From contig NZ_CP019312.1 of assembly GCF_001969365.1 (NCBI RefSeq), positions 2,170,001-2,234,000 on the forward strand: a DNA stretch of 64,000 nt, given 5' to 3'. The notes beneath the pieces are model-generated. The model was not told the origin of the DNA. It searched no databases and was given only the letters and a program-made list of their open reading frames with translations. Shown one piece after another: positions 1-8,462 of this stretch; the stretch's first letter is position 1; every line of letters starts with the position of its first letter. A program made the translations under genes and the position numbers. Source of the DNA: Tateyamaria omphalii (GTDB taxonomy: Bacteria; Pseudomonadota; Alphaproteobacteria; Rhodobacterales; Rhodobacteraceae).

Positions 1-405
1 CAAGCCACCCTGCAAGCGCTCGGCCTCCTTGGTGATGGCCACGTCCATGCTGCGATCAATCCGGCTGGTGGCGCCCGCGATCAACCCACCGTCTTCGCGG
101 TGCGACCGCTGCCACTCGATCATGCCTGCGGCAAACACCTTCTCCGATGCGCCTCCGGGGTCCGGCCCGATCTGATCAAAAAGCCCATCCAAAGGCTCGC
201 CCGACCAGAACGCCCGATCAAATCGGTCGGCTTCCGCACGGGCGCGCCGGTACACCAACAATTTCTGAATGATAATGGCCCACGCCCAGAACGATGCGAC
301 GATCAGTATGATCATCACCAACTTCACCGTAAAAGTCGCGCGCAAGAAAAGCCCCCACATCGAGAAATCAACCTCGTGCGCCAGGGCGAGCGTTTCTGCT
401 TCCAT
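1..405 (-). CDS. tolQ: TolQ, N-terminal part (runs off window)
   Basis: The 135 visible residues begin MEAETLALAHEV and form the N-terminus of the TolQ/ExbB proton-channel subunit. TolQ sits in the inner membrane with TolR and TolA and uses the proton motive force for outer-membrane constriction at division. A hydrophobic segment around residues 17-48, ending in the typical IIIQKLL stretch, is the first membrane helix; the rest of the visible part is the start of the cytoplasmic loop. The frame stays open to base 1, so the C-terminal two thirds lie outside. The thioesterase gene just upstream on the same strand (103 bp gap) is the usual first partner of tol-pal operons. Identity rests on sequence feel and context. 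Confidence 0.88.
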   Translation of the reverse strand, partial: MEAETLALAHEVDFSMWGLFLRATFTVKLVMIILIVASFWAWAIIIQKLLVYRRARAEADRFDRAFWSGEPLDGLFDQIGPDPGGASEKVFAAGMIEWQRSHREDGGLIAGATSRIDRSMDVAITKEAERLQGGL

Positions 406-508
406 ACTGCCTGCTCATTTGTTTGGCCGCTTGTTCGGCTCTTGTCTGGCGCAAACACTAAGGCAAAGGACAGGGGAAAGCTATCACTTCGACGTCAGAA
501 CGCCGGTA

Positions 509-898
509 TTATGTGTTCATTGCGCGGATTTCCGCGGGCAAACGCACCGGTTTTCCGGCCGTTGTCATGGTTACGGCAACGACATGGGCGCGGAACAACA
601 CCTGCCCGCCCCGCTGCACTTCCTGATCAAAGGTCCAGCGCACCGGGCTCGCGGCCCTGTGGGTCGTGACAACCTCCAACCTATCGGCCATCCGCGCGGG
701 CGAGATGTAATCGGCCTCCACCCGCGTAACGACGAACACCAGCCCCTCTGACCGCATAGCGACCTGATCCAGCCCGCACTGCTCGACAATTTCGGACCGC
801 GCACGTTCGATATAGCGGAGGTAGTTCGCATAATAGACGACACCGGCCATATCGGTGTCTTCATAGTAAACGGTCAGCGGAAAGCGATGCGGGGTCAT
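509..898 (-). CDS. ybgC: YbgC-type acyl-CoA thioesterase of the tol-pal cluster
   Basis: A 129-residue hotdog-fold thioesterase. The signature YYEDTDMAGVVYYANYL (residues 11-27) carries the family catalytic Asp (D16) and the GVVYxxxYL active-site helix. YbgC proteins hydrolyse acyl-CoA or acyl-ACP in the cytoplasm and are the classic first gene of tol-pal operons; tolQ follows on the same strand. I chose the Met before TPHRFPL as the start. The frame is open for 30 more codons upstream, but that part (MRLSFGTAGAG...) does not resemble the family. Length is normal. Confidence 0.9.
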   Translation of the reverse strand: MTPHRFPLTVYYEDTDMAGVVYYANYLRYIERARSEIVEQCGLDQVAMRSEGLVFVVTRVEADYISPARMADRLEVVTTHRAASPVRWTFDQEVQRGGQVLFRAHVVAVTMTTAGKPVRLPAEIRAMNT

Positions 899-1015
899 GG
901 GCGCCTCAATCTGCGATGCAGGGCCATAGATCACGAGGATCGCAACAGGCGCAAGGCCCGCGCCCGCTGTTCCAAATGACAGGCGCAACGGCCAACGGGC
1001 GCGCTGCCGCGCCCG

Positions 1016-2155
1016 TCAAATCCCCACACTGAACTCGGACACCAAGGATCGCACGACCTCTTTCAACGCCTCGGCCTCCCCCGCCCCGGCCTCGATCGCA
1101 TCCCCGTACACCGCCACCTGGCGCTGAGAACTGGTGCCATGGTCCAATATCCCACGCACATGCTGCATCTCGTCCAAGCATCCCAGATGCTCGGCATGGG
1201 GTTCCAACAGCGTGATCAGATCTTCAAGAATATCAGCAAAGGGCACGATCTCGCCCGCGCCGAAATCAATCAGCCCCTTGGTCAGCCCATAGCGTTGCGC
1301 CCGCCACCGGTTCTCCTCGATCAGAAACCGGTCATACTGCCGCCACCGCTTGTTGTCCCGGCCCAGCGTATACAGCATCCGCATCAGGCTTTGCGTCAGC
1401 GCCGCAATCGCAAGCGCGTCGTCCAACAGGGGCACGACATCGCAAATGCGTGATTCCAGCGTCGGGAACTGCCTCGAAGGGCGCAGGTCCCACCAGATCT
1501 TGCTGGCATCCTCGATAATGCCGGTGTCGATGATGGTCCCTACGGATCGCTGATATTCGGCATAGCTCGACAAGAGCGGCGGAAGACCCGTGCGCGGCAG
1601 GTTGTCGAAAACACCCAGGCGGTAAGAATGGAGGCCCATCTCCACCCCTTCCCAAAAGGGCGATGACGTCGAAAGGGCCAGTAAGTGCGGCAGGAAATAC
1701 GAAAACTGGTTCAGCAGGTCGATCCGCAGATCTGCATCCTCGATACCCACATGCACGTGCATACCGCAAATGAGCATCCGGCGAGCCACCCCGGCCAGAT
1801 CCTTTTCCAACGCGCGGTAACGTTCCTTGTCGGTAAACGTCTGCTCCTGCCATTCGGCAAACGGATGCGTTGACGCCGCCACCGGCTCAAGACCGTAGGC
1901 GTTGCACAGCTCTTTCACCGTGCGCCGCAGATGCGCCAGGTCCGCGCGCGCCTCGGCAATGGTCTTGCATACGCCCGTGCCGACCTCGATCTGGCATTGC
2001 AGGAATTCGGGGCTGACCTTGTCGCCCAAGCGGTCGGCGCAGTCCCGCATCAGCTCTTCGGGTGCAGCCACCAGGTCAAGGGTCGTGGCATCCACGACAA
2101 GGTATTCTTCCTCGATGCCCAGTGTGAACGACGGTTCGCTGCGCCCCATGGCCAA
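1016..2155 (-). CDS. Carboxylate-amine ligase, YbdK / GCS2 family
   Basis: This 379-residue protein begins with [30 protein letters not shown] is the metal/ATP-binding start of the glutamate-cysteine ligase 2 family. Further family blocks are MHVHVGI (around residue 135), the long central HPFAEWQEQ region, and [12 protein letters not shown]. YbdK-type enzymes ligate an amino acid to the gamma-carboxyl of glutamate with ATP and have weak glutamate-cysteine ligase activity in E. coli; the physiological substrate is generally unclear. It reads leftward toward ybgC/tolQ with a 117 bp gap and is probably its own unit. Length fits the family. Confidence 0.85.
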   Translation of the reverse strand: MAMGRSEPSFTLGIEEEYLVVDATTLDLVAAPEELMRDCADRLGDKVSPEFLQCQIEVGTGVCKTIAEARADLAHLRRTVKELCNAYGLEPVAASTHPFAEWQEQTFTDKERYRALEKDLAGVARRMLICGMHVHVGIEDADLRIDLLNQFSYFLPHLLALSTSSPFWEGVEMGLHSYRLGVFDNLPRTGLPPLLSSYAEYQRSVGTIIDTGIIEDASKIWWDLRPSRQFPTLESRICDVVPLLDDALAIAALTQSLMRMLYTLGRDNKRWRQYDRFLIEENRWRAQRYGLTKGLIDFGAGEIVPFADILEDLITLLEPHAEHLGCLDEMQHVRGILDHGTSSQRQVAVYGDAIEAGAGEAEALKEVVRSLVSEFSVGI

Positions 2156-2312
2156 TTCTCCAGAAACGCGGTCCGAACTGTAGCGGAACCACGATGCTCA
2201 ACATGTCCGACGTCGCTCCCGTTCTCGCACAAGAAGGATGCAAGTCAGAGGCCAGTCTAAGCACCGACGCACGAAAGGACAGCCAAAAGAGCGACGCGCC
2301 AGGGCACGCTGT

Positions 2313-2327
2313 GTTCCGTGACTGTTC
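2313..2327. promoter_or_regulatory. Possible LexA (SOS) box, alphaproteobacterial type
   Basis: GTTCCGTGACTGTTC matches GTTC-N7-GTTC, the known LexA operator form of alphaproteobacteria. It lies 158 bp upstream of the YbdK-type gene and 339 bp upstream of the transglycosylase gene. Only eight bases are fixed, so one chance match in a window this size is expected. No DNA repair gene is adjacent. Confidence 0.2.
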
Positions 2328-2550
2328 CAAAAGAGATGGGGTGGAACCGTTCCTTTTCGCCGCGCGACCTTGCTCTGGACCGTGGGCGCCGCTCCGCAAA
2401 AAGGCGCAGATCCAGCGACCGCACCGGATCGTGCGTCAGTCTATGCAGAAATGGTTAATTTCGGCGCAACGCGGCGTACGCTCGCCCAAGACGTTGAAGT
2501 GGCTGTCAAATGACGAAGTGGTAAAGATAGGATAACCACAGCGCACCCCT

Positions 2551-2566
2551 TGTCCCCGCGGGGACA
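2551..2566. repeat. 16-bp perfect palindrome, copy 1
   Basis: TGTCCCCGCGGGGACA is a perfect palindrome. The same 16 bases occur inside cobL at 50333-50348. Both copies are preceded by TAACCACA (2533-2540 here), with a 10-base gap here and a 2-base gap in cobL. Function unknown; it could be an operator or a dispersed repeat. Confidence 0.6.
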
Positions 2567-2665
2567 CCGGCGATTAGGCGCCGTCCCGCGCGCACGCCAA
2601 GCCTTTGCAGACGGCCCCGCCTTGCCTAAGTTCCTGTCCAGCAGTCACAAGGTACAGGCACCAAA

Positions 2666-3805
2666 ATGTCCATCACCCGCAGAACCCTCCTGCTCGGCTT
2701 CGGTGCCGCAGCCCTCTCCGCCTGCGCGGACACTGTCCCCCGCAGCAGCAGTGCGCCAACCGGCCTGCCCCCGGACTTGCGCCCGACGCCGAACGCCGCC
2801 TACGACGCATGGGTCGCCAGCTTCCGCACCCGCGCCACGTCCCAGGGCATCTCGTCCTCCACGCTCAGCGCCGGATTCCGAGGCACCGGCTACCTGCCGG
2901 GCGTCGTGCGCCGCGACCGCAACCAGACCGAGTTCACCCGCACGCTCGAAGACTACCTGTCCATCGCCGCCTCGGACGAACGCGTGTCCAAAGGGCGCGC
3001 GGCCTTCGCTCGCCACCGGGACACTCTGAGCGCGGTCGAAGCGCGCTACGGCGTGCCCGCCAACATCGTGACCGCGATCTGGGGCCTGGAAAGCTTCTAC
3101 GGCGAACGGCGCGGCGACGTGCCGGTGATCTCGGCCACCTCCACGCTCGCCTTCGACGGACGCCGCGGCGCGTTCTTTGAAAAGCAGTTGATCGAGGCGC
3201 TGCGCATCCTGCAATCGGGCGACGTGACGCCCGCCAACATGACCGGCTCCTGGGCGGGCGCAATGGGACACACCCAGTTCATCCCGACATCCTACCAGGC
3301 GTTCGCCGTGGATTTCACCGGCGACGGGCGGCGCGACATCTGGTCCGACGATCCCTCCGACAGCCTCGCCTCCACCGCGGCGTATCTCTCGCGCAACGGC
3401 TGGCGCGCGGGACAAAGCTGGGGTCGCGAAGTGACGGGTGACGCCTCGGGCAGCGTCATCCAGCCCCAACCCGGCGGCCCCCGCTTCGCCGTGACACGAA
3501 ACTTCCGCGTGATCAAAACCTACAACAACTCCGACAGCTACGCGATTGGCGTCGGCCATCTCGCCGACCGCATCGCAGGCGGCGGCCCGCTGCGCGGCAG
3601 TTTCCCGCCAGACCAGTTCGGCCTGACCAAAGACGACCGCATCACGCTCCAACAGCGCCTCACAGCGCGCGGCTTCGACACAGGCGGCGCCGACGGCGTG
3701 ATCGGCAACAACACCCGCGCTGCGATCTCGGCCTATCAGGCCAACCAAGGCCTGTCTCCGACAGGTGATCCTTCGCTTGAGTTGCTGCGTCGCCTGGGCG
3801 GCTGA
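2666..3805 (+). CDS. Lytic murein transglycosylase, MltB-like, lipoprotein
   Basis: A 379-residue periplasmic peptidoglycan-cleaving enzyme. It has a twin-Arg-like start (ITRRTLLL) and a lipobox LSAC with Cys20, so a lipoprotein is predicted. An SLT_2 (MltB-like) catalytic domain covers about residues 40-310; the motif AIWGLESFYGERRG places the catalytic Glu at 142, and GAMGHTQFIPTSY is the second hallmark. A PG_binding_1 domain closes the protein (about 318-379, with GGADGVIGNNTRAAI). These enzymes cut the MurNAc-GlcNAc bond, forming 1,6-anhydroMurNAc. It stands alone, with a non-coding stretch on both sides. Confidence 0.92.
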   Translation: MSITRRTLLLGFGAAALSACADTVPRSSSAPTGLPPDLRPTPNAAYDAWVASFRTRATSQGISSSTLSAGFRGTGYLPGVVRRDRNQTEFTRTLEDYLSIAASDERVSKGRAAFARHRDTLSAVEARYGVPANIVTAIWGLESFYGERRGDVPVISATSTLAFDGRRGAFFEKQLIEALRILQSGDVTPANMTGSWAGAMGHTQFIPTSYQAFAVDFTGDGRRDIWSDDPSDSLASTAAYLSRNGWRAGQSWGREVTGDASGSVIQPQPGGPRFAVTRNFRVIKTYNNSDSYAIGVGHLADRIAGGGPLRGSFPPDQFGLTKDDRITLQQRLTARGFDTGGADGVIGNNTRAAISAYQANQGLSPTGDPSLELLRRLGG

Positions 3806-3982
3806 TCAGCACCGCCCGTCCTTGGCCTGACTTTCCGCAATGACCGCACAGACGACGTAACGGCCCGGTCACGACCGCTGTCCAAAGGCAACTATTTGCA
3901 GCGCTCGCGGGACTTGCCCGGCGAAAGGCCTTGTTCACTCAGTCAGTTATGGACCCTCCGCAAGCGCAAACACAATGCACCG

Positions 3983-4258
3983 CTACTTGGCGTCCAGAAC
4001 CCAATCCAGCACTGCTTTTGTGCTCGCGAGGTAAACGAAAAACGGCAAGTAAAGAGGAATCCCCACGACAAGTGCAACGATGGTTTCTGCTGCACTCAAG
4101 GACCCGTTATCAAACGCGCGAACCACAGGCGCGACAGTAGGACTGATTAATAGGAAAAGCGCGCCCAGCGCGCCCGACAAAACGATATGCAAGAGAACCG
4201 GGAACCTGCGAACTCCACCCTCTTCGCCAAACGTGTAAAGTCTTGACCCGTCCAACAT
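3983..4258 (-). CDS. Small hypothetical membrane protein
   Basis: I do not recognise this protein. It has 91 residues with two hydrophobic stretches, near LLHIVLSGALGALFLLISP and VALVVGIPLYLPFFVYLAS, which predict two membrane helices. I used the Met before LDGSRLYTF because it has a good GGAG ribosome site eight bases upstream. An in-frame Met seven codons earlier (base 4279) lacks one. The surrounding DNA (about 4260-4480) is less GC-rich and gene-poor. No operon partner is evident. Confidence 0.5.
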   Translation of the reverse strand: MLDGSRLYTFGEEGGVRRFPVLLHIVLSGALGALFLLISPTVAPVVRAFDNGSLSAAETIVALVVGIPLYLPFFVYLASTKAVLDWVLDAK

Positions 4259-4485
4259 AGACCTCACTCCACCGCTCATTCGCCACGTCTGTGAACTAGT
4301 CAGAAACTAAGGAGATTCAACTAGGGCGGGATAAGCAGCGGCAGAAATCCAGCCGCAACGATGTTGGAGAGAAACTGAATTTGACCAGCGCAGCGAGACG
4401 GCCCTTGAGCCCTGATGAAACCGAAGGCTGCTGTGACTGGTCCGAACGGACGGATTGTTCAGACCGTCAGCCCTTTGCGGAGAAA

Positions 4486-5109
4486 TCAACTCGCTGCGAC
4501 GGCCCGTGCACTCAGACGCAGCGCATGTGACGGATCATCTGCCGCCGCTGGCATGACCGGATCATAGGCCGCGCGGATCAAGGCTGCGATGTCAGGGCGC
4601 AATACTGTTGTCTCGCCCGCGACGGCCAGCGGTGAGCGGTCGCGGAACGCGAGGTCGGACCAGAGCAGCATCGACTGCACCACCTGGCTGAGCGCCAGTG
4701 TCTCCGCGGGGACCGTGCTGAGATGCTTGTCCATCCGAAGGAACACGAAACACGCCTTGATTGCGCCGGCCGCGTCGAAGCGGAAGATGCGGTATTGGTT
4801 GGCGTCCGCGTCCTGCAACCGTTTTACCAGCGGACCCAGATCCGGCACCAGGCGATCAAGGCCGGGGACCTCCGGCAACTCCGCCCAATCGGAGAAGAAG
4901 AACCACATAAAGTTCGAGCCCAATTCCGGGTCCGTCTCGGCCATCTCATGGCCAGCCAATTGGCACACGGCCTCGACCGCGCCTTTGATCGTGCCAAGCG
5001 TTTCGTCTTTGACGCCAAAGACCACGGGCGCGAGAGGACGGCCCCAGCGGGCAAAGACGTAGTCACCACTGTCGCGGGTGAAGAGCGCTTCGATCTCGTC
5101 CGGCCGCAT
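4486..5109 (-). CDS. Conserved hypothetical protein downstream of ruvB
   Basis: A 207-residue, apparently soluble protein with no signal peptide and no motif I can name. Notable stretches are FMWFFFSDW (about residue 67) and RIFRFDAAGAIKACFVFLRMD in the middle, suggesting a compact alpha/beta fold. It begins nine bases after the ruvB stop and is preceded by AAGG, so it is likely co-transcribed with ruvCAB. GC3 pattern and length argue for a real gene. Function unknown. Confidence 0.7.
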   Translation of the reverse strand: MRPDEIEALFTRDSGDYVFARWGRPLAPVVFGVKDETLGTIKGAVEAVCQLAGHEMAETDPELGSNFMWFFFSDWAELPEVPGLDRLVPDLGPLVKRLQDADANQYRIFRFDAAGAIKACFVFLRMDKHLSTVPAETLALSQVVQSMLLWSDLAFRDRSPLAVAGETTVLRPDIAALIRAAYDPVMPAAADDPSHALRLSARAVAAS

Positions 5110-5118
5110 CGTTAAGCC

Positions 5119-6153
5119 TTAATCAAACAAATCGCCTGACGACTTCGGCGCCTCGAGCCCCAGATCCCGCCACGCGCGTTGTGCCAACATACGGCCCCGT
5201 GGGGTGCGTTGGATCAGGCCCTGTTGCAGCAGGTAGGGCTCGATCACCTCTTCCAGAGCATCGCGGCTTTCGCTGAGGGCGGCGCTGAGCGTTTCGACAC
5301 CCACCGGGCCGCCGCCGTAATGGTCGGCCATGAGCTTCAGGTAACGGCGATCCGCACCATCGAGGCCGAGGTGATCGACGCCCAAACGGGTCAGGGCCGC
5401 ATCCGCCAGTTCCTTCGTGACGCGGCCATCGCCATCGACCACGGCGAAGTCCACGACCCGGCGCAGGAGGCGCCCGGCGATGCGCGGTGTGCCGCGGGCG
5501 CGGCGCGCGATCTCGCGGGCGCCGCCCTCGTCCGCGGGGGCGCCGAGGGTGCGGGCGTTGCGGTCCACAATCGTGAACAGCTCGTCTTCGGTGTAGAATT
5601 GCAGCCGCGTGGGGATGCCGAAGCGGTCACGCAGGGGCGTCGTCAGCAGGCCCATACGGGTGGTGGCCCCCACCAGGGTGAAGGGCTGCAATTCAATGCG
5701 AACGGTGCGCGCGGCGGGGCCTTCGCCGATGACGAGGTCAAGCTCGAAATCTTCGAGCGCGGGATAGAGCACTTCCTCGACCGCCGGGTTGAGGCGGTGG
5801 ATTTCGTCGATGAACAGAACATCGCGCGCTTCCAGATTGGTGAGGATCGCGGCCAGATCCCCGGCCTTGGCCAGCACCGGGCCGGAGGTCATGCGGAAGT
5901 TCACGCCCAGTTCGCGGGCCATGATCTGCGCCAGCGTCGTCTTGCCCAGACCGGGGGGGCCGTGAAACAGGGTGTGGTCCATCGCCTCGCCCCGCTGCTT
6001 GGCGGACTGGATGAAGACGCGCAGGTTGGCGCGCGCCTCGGCCTGGCCCACGAAGTCGCTCAGAAGCTGAGGGCGCAGCGCACGGTCGAAGCCGCCCGCA
6101 TCGTCGTCAGGCAGGGGCGCGCCGCGCAGGGTTGGGTCGGAGGCGTCTGTCAT
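5119..6153 (-). CDS. ruvB: Holliday junction branch-migration ATPase RuvB
   Basis: The 344-residue AAA+ motor of the RuvAB complex. Walker A GPPGLGKT lies at 65-72, Walker B DEIH at 116-119 and the sensor block GATTRMGLL at about 163. A C-terminal winged-helix domain contains the usual [10 protein letters not shown] and [14 protein letters not shown] blocks. RuvB hexamers pump DNA through RuvA-bound four-way junctions during recombinational repair. It is the third gene of ruvC-ruvA-ruvB on this strand. A hairpin repeat (6161-6189) fills the space just before its AGGA ribosome site. Confidence 0.98.
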   Translation of the reverse strand: MTDASDPTLRGAPLPDDDAGGFDRALRPQLLSDFVGQAEARANLRVFIQSAKQRGEAMDHTLFHGPPGLGKTTLAQIMARELGVNFRMTSGPVLAKAGDLAAILTNLEARDVLFIDEIHRLNPAVEEVLYPALEDFELDLVIGEGPAARTVRIELQPFTLVGATTRMGLLTTPLRDRFGIPTRLQFYTEDELFTIVDRNARTLGAPADEGGAREIARRARGTPRIAGRLLRRVVDFAVVDGDGRVTKELADAALTRLGVDHLGLDGADRRYLKLMADHYGGGPVGVETLSAALSESRDALEEVIEPYLLQQGLIQRTPRGRMLAQRAWRDLGLEAPKSSGDLFD

Positions 6154-6160
6154 GGTGTCC

Positions 6161-6189
6161 TAATCGTAAGGCGGAGGTGTCCTCCGCCC
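6161..6189 (-). repeat. TTACGATT-tailed hairpin repeat, copy R1
   Basis: Read on the minus strand: arm GGCGGAGG, loop ACA, arm CCTCCGCC, then TTACGATTA. It sits between the ruvA stop and the ruvB start, ending seven bases before the ruvB ATG. One of five copies (others at 10677, 17595, 40542 and 63531). Confidence 0.8.
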
Positions 6190-6194
6190 ACCAT

Positions 6195-6848
6195 CTACCC
6201 TTTCGGAGCCAGAAGTTTCAACGCGGCGCGGATCAGCGCAGGCGTTTCCGCCTGCGGGTCTTCGCCTGCGGCCTGGGCCACGGCGGCGGCGGCGTCCGAC
6301 GGGCCGTAACCAAGATTGCCAAGGGCCGAGAGCGCGTCGGCCTGGGCCGAGGACGGTGGGGCGGCCATGGATATGGGTTCGATCACATCCGCTTCGGCCA
6401 TCGCGTCGCCGGTGGCTTCGGCCACGGTGCCGCCCATGGCCATGACCGAGGGCGCCTTGTCCTTCAGATCCAGCACCACGCGTTGTGCGATCTTGGGGCC
6501 GATGCCCTTGGCGGCCTTGACCGCGTTCCAGTCGCCCAGAGCGATGGCGCGGCTGACGCCGTCGGCACCCAGCGTGCCCTGTATTGCAAGCGCCGCCTTG
6601 GCCCCCACGCCCTGAACGGACATCAGGAGACGGTGCCATTCCTTTTCCACCAGCGTCTGGAAGCCGAAGAGTTGCATGAGGTCTTCGCGCACCACGAGGT
6701 CGGTGAAGAGCGCGCAGGCCTGACCCACGGGCGGCAGTGACGCGAGCGTGCGGTCGGAGCAATAGACAATATAGCCCACGCCGCGCACGTCGATCAGGAC
6801 GTGATCCGTGGCCTTGTAGTCGATGCGGCCGGAGAGTTTTCCGATCAT
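6195..6848 (-). CDS. ruvA: Holliday junction DNA-binding subunit RuvA
   Basis: A 217-residue protein starting [21 protein letters not shown], the typical OB-fold N-terminal domain. The helix-hairpin-helix blocks [10 protein letters not shown] (about residue 80) and [20 protein letters not shown] (about 115) bind junction DNA. The C-terminal domain III ([20 protein letters not shown]) contacts RuvB. The ATG overlaps the ruvC stop in an ATGA, so translation is coupled. Family length is about 200. Confidence 0.97.
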   Translation of the reverse strand: MIGKLSGRIDYKATDHVLIDVRGVGYIVYCSDRTLASLPPVGQACALFTDLVVREDLMQLFGFQTLVEKEWHRLLMSVQGVGAKAALAIQGTLGADGVSRAIALGDWNAVKAAKGIGPKIAQRVVLDLKDKAPSVMAMGGTVAEATGDAMAEADVIEPISMAAPPSSAQADALSALGNLGYGPSDAAAAVAQAAGEDPQAETPALIRAALKLLAPKG

Positions 6849-7348
6849 GCGCGTGCCCTTGCGACTGCGGCAGCGAGCCCCTGCCCCGCGCCGTGATGGG
6901 CGTGACAGATGGCGATGGCGAGCGCGTCGGCGGCATCCGGTCCGGAGATGTCCACACCGGGCAGTTGCACGCGCACCATATGGGCCACCTGCCTTTTGTC
7001 GGCATGGCCCACGCCGACCACGGTTTTCTTGACCGCGTTGGGCGCGTATTCACCGACGCTGAGCCCGGCCCGTGCCGGCGCCAGCATGGCGATGCCGCGC
7101 GCCTGTCCGAGTTTGAGGGTGCCTGCGCCGTCCTTGTTCACGAAGGTCTGTTCGACGGCGGCGGCTTCGGGTGCATGGGTGGCGATGATGGTGGTGATCT
7201 GGTCAAACAGGCTGAGCAGGCGCAGGGACAGATCATCGCCCGATGAGTTGCAGATGCCGTTGGCCACATGCCGCAGGCGCGGGCCATCTGCGTCGATGAT
7301 GCCCCAGCCCATGTGGCGGAGCCCCGGGTCGATCCCCAAAATTCGCAT
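6845..7348 (-). CDS. ruvC: Crossover junction endodeoxyribonuclease RuvC
   Basis: The 167-residue Holliday junction resolvase. The catalytic acidic residues of the RNase H-like fold are visible: D7 in [17 protein letters not shown]66 in AAVEQTF, and D138/D141 in GPDAADALA. It cuts two opposite strands of the junction symmetrically with Mg2+. I took the Met before RILGIDPG as the start; the frame is open for 52 codons upstream, but these are not family-like. First gene of the ruvCAB operon. No GTTC-N7-GTTC SOS box is visible in the 344 bases upstream. Confidence 0.97.
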   Translation of the reverse strand: MRILGIDPGLRHMGWGIIDADGPRLRHVANGICNSSGDDLSLRLLSLFDQITTIIATHAPEAAAVEQTFVNKDGAGTLKLGQARGIAMLAPARAGLSVGEYAPNAVKKTVVGVGHADKRQVAHMVRVQLPGVDISGPDAADALAIAICHAHHGAGQGLAAAVARARA

Positions 7349-7692
7349 GCTGTGCCGCCCTCGCCCGTTGTTTTTTGCTTTTGTGATGGCGTAGCACGAA
7401 AGGCGAACATCCGCCAAGGGGTAAGGCAGAGTTCCGTTTGCGACATGGCGCTGTTCTGTTTTCGACATGTGATATGTCCGCGGAGGGTGAACCGGCGTGA
7501 GCAAACGGTTGAAATACCGGCGTTTGCCTGAATTTTCCTCGTTTTTTCGGCGTGTTAACGACCTTGGTCGTCATGCACAAAACGCATATCACGTATGAGA
7601 ATTGACAGGTTGTTGCGCGTTTTCATCGCGCCTAAATGCACAGCACAACGCCGAAGACTTCGGCACAACAAATCGAAAAAAGGACTGCTGCA
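7349..7692. other. Divergent ruvC / DUF1127 regulatory region
   Basis: 344 bases without a gene between two divergent starts. Visible elements are a GCAAACG...CGTTTGC inverted repeat (about 7501-7530) and a TTGACA hexamer at 7602-7607 that could be a -35 for the small DUF1127 gene, although no good -10 lies at standard spacing. AT content is higher than in flanking genes. Confidence 0.4.
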
Positions 7693-7902
7693 ATGGCTGC
7701 TTTCGACACCACCCGCCCCGCATATGGCGCTGCCCCCGTTGCAGGCCAATTCAAAGGCTTTGTTTCTAACCTGATCGCCCAAGTGGCTGCCTGGAACGAC
7801 GCCCGACTGACCCGCAACGCCCTGAACGCCCTGACTGACCGTGAGCTTGAAGACATCGGTTTGGTCCGTGGCGACATCGATGAGGTGGCAAACCGCCACT
7901 AA
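7693..7902 (+). CDS. Small DUF1127 (YjiS-like) protein
   Basis: A 69-residue protein with the Arg-poor C-terminal DUF1127 block: LTDRELEDIGLVRGDIDEVANRH. Small DUF1127 proteins of alphaproteobacteria have been linked to RNA metabolism and phosphate/carbon responses, and several are encoded directly upstream of stress-induced sRNAs. The start at 7693 follows AAGGA. An in-frame ATG 19 codons upstream lacks a ribosome site and adds a non-family sequence. The gene is followed by a CT-rich hairpin and a strong terminator, making a compact one-gene unit. Confidence 0.88.
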   Translation: MAAFDTTRPAYGAAPVAGQFKGFVSNLIAQVAAWNDARLTRNALNALTDRELEDIGLVRGDIDEVANRH

Positions 7903-7985
7903 GACGTCCCTCCTCTCCCAAGACTGGACGCGCTGTGCACACAGCGAAAGCCGCGGACCTGAGATCAGGTGCCGCGGCTTTTCTT
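7903..7985 (+). ncRNA. CcsR/cuckoo-like sRNA in DUF1127 3'UTR
   Basis: Directly after the DUF1127 stop, CGTCC (7905-7909) pairs with GGACG (7926-7930). The 16-base loop contains CTCCTCTCCC, an anti-Shine-Dalgarno-like run, and an intrinsic terminator follows. This arrangement matches the CcsR/cuckoo RNA type known in Rhodobacter, which is processed from DUF1127 3'UTRs and carries CUCCUCCC loops. Only one hairpin copy is present. The assignment is inference from structure and context. Confidence 0.5.
7947..7985 (+). terminator. Intrinsic terminator after DUF1127 gene
   Basis: Stem AAGCCGCGG (7948-7956) pairs with CCGCGGCTT (7972-7980). The inner ACCTGA/TCAGGT extends pairing to nearly 15 bp, and TTCTTT follows. 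This is the clearest rho-independent terminator in the window. Confidence 0.88.
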
Positions 7986-8001
7986 TGGAGGGTCGTTTGA
8001 A

Positions 8002-8349
8002 TTACTCGACGAAGGGGTCGATGAACCCTGCGATGAATTGCGTCGCCGGATCGGCCTGCATCAGCTTTGACCCAAGCTGTTCCAGCTGAGCGCCTTGCTG
8101 CAGCTTCGCGACGCGTTCGTTGTAGGTGATGTCGCCCAGAGAGGCGAACATGAGCGCCTTGAACACGAAGAACCCTGCGCTCAGGGCGAGCAGCCCCCTG
8201 AGCGGGAAGCCCCGGCGGGCGCGGCGGCGCGGTTTGACGACGATCAGGCCATCGCCGCGCATCCTGGTGGTGTACCCGTTGGCCATCGCCGCATGCTTGC
8301 GGCCAAGGCCAAACAGGCGCTTGCGAAAATGTTGCTGAGTCTCGACCAT
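8002..8349 (-). CDS. Small conserved membrane protein, unknown function
   Basis: A 115-residue protein with a basic N-terminal half (KPRRRARRGFP) followed by one hydrophobic helix, LRGLLALSAGFFVFKALMFA, and a short C-terminal part ending ATQFIAGFIDPFVE. This suggests a single-pass inner-membrane protein with the basic part in the cytoplasm. I chose the Met before VETQQHF; 11 codons upstream are open but start without a clear ribosome site. It is converged upon by the DUF1127 terminator. No function can be assigned. Confidence 0.65.
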   Translation of the reverse strand: MVETQQHFRKRLFGLGRKHAAMANGYTTRMRGDGLIVVKPRRRARRGFPLRGLLALSAGFFVFKALMFASLGDITYNERVAKLQQGAQLEQLGSKLMQADPATQFIAGFIDPFVE

Positions 8350-8462
8350 AGGCAGCCTCGTGAACTCCGAACCAGCCCCCACCGGTTTCGGATGTCAAAC
8401 TGCCGGTGAAATGTGGCGAAATCTGGGCAAATGCGTCAAAAGCCGTTAAAAACTCTGATGAA

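Larger units (their letters stand above)
2156..2665. other. 510 bp intergenic region with palindrome
   Basis: Divergent space between the YbdK-type gene and the transglycosylase gene. I see no convincing gene. The open frame in 2194-2535 has no recognisable protein character. It holds a GTTC-N7-GTTC site (2313-2327) and the palindrome TGTCCCCGCGGGGACA (2551-2566), both listed separately. Promoters for both flanking genes must lie here, but I cannot place them with confidence. Confidence 0.5.

Noticed and set aside
2194..2535. A 113-codon frame in the intergenic region left of the transglycosylase gene
   Set aside because: No ribosome site, no domain, and residue use unlike neighbouring proteins.
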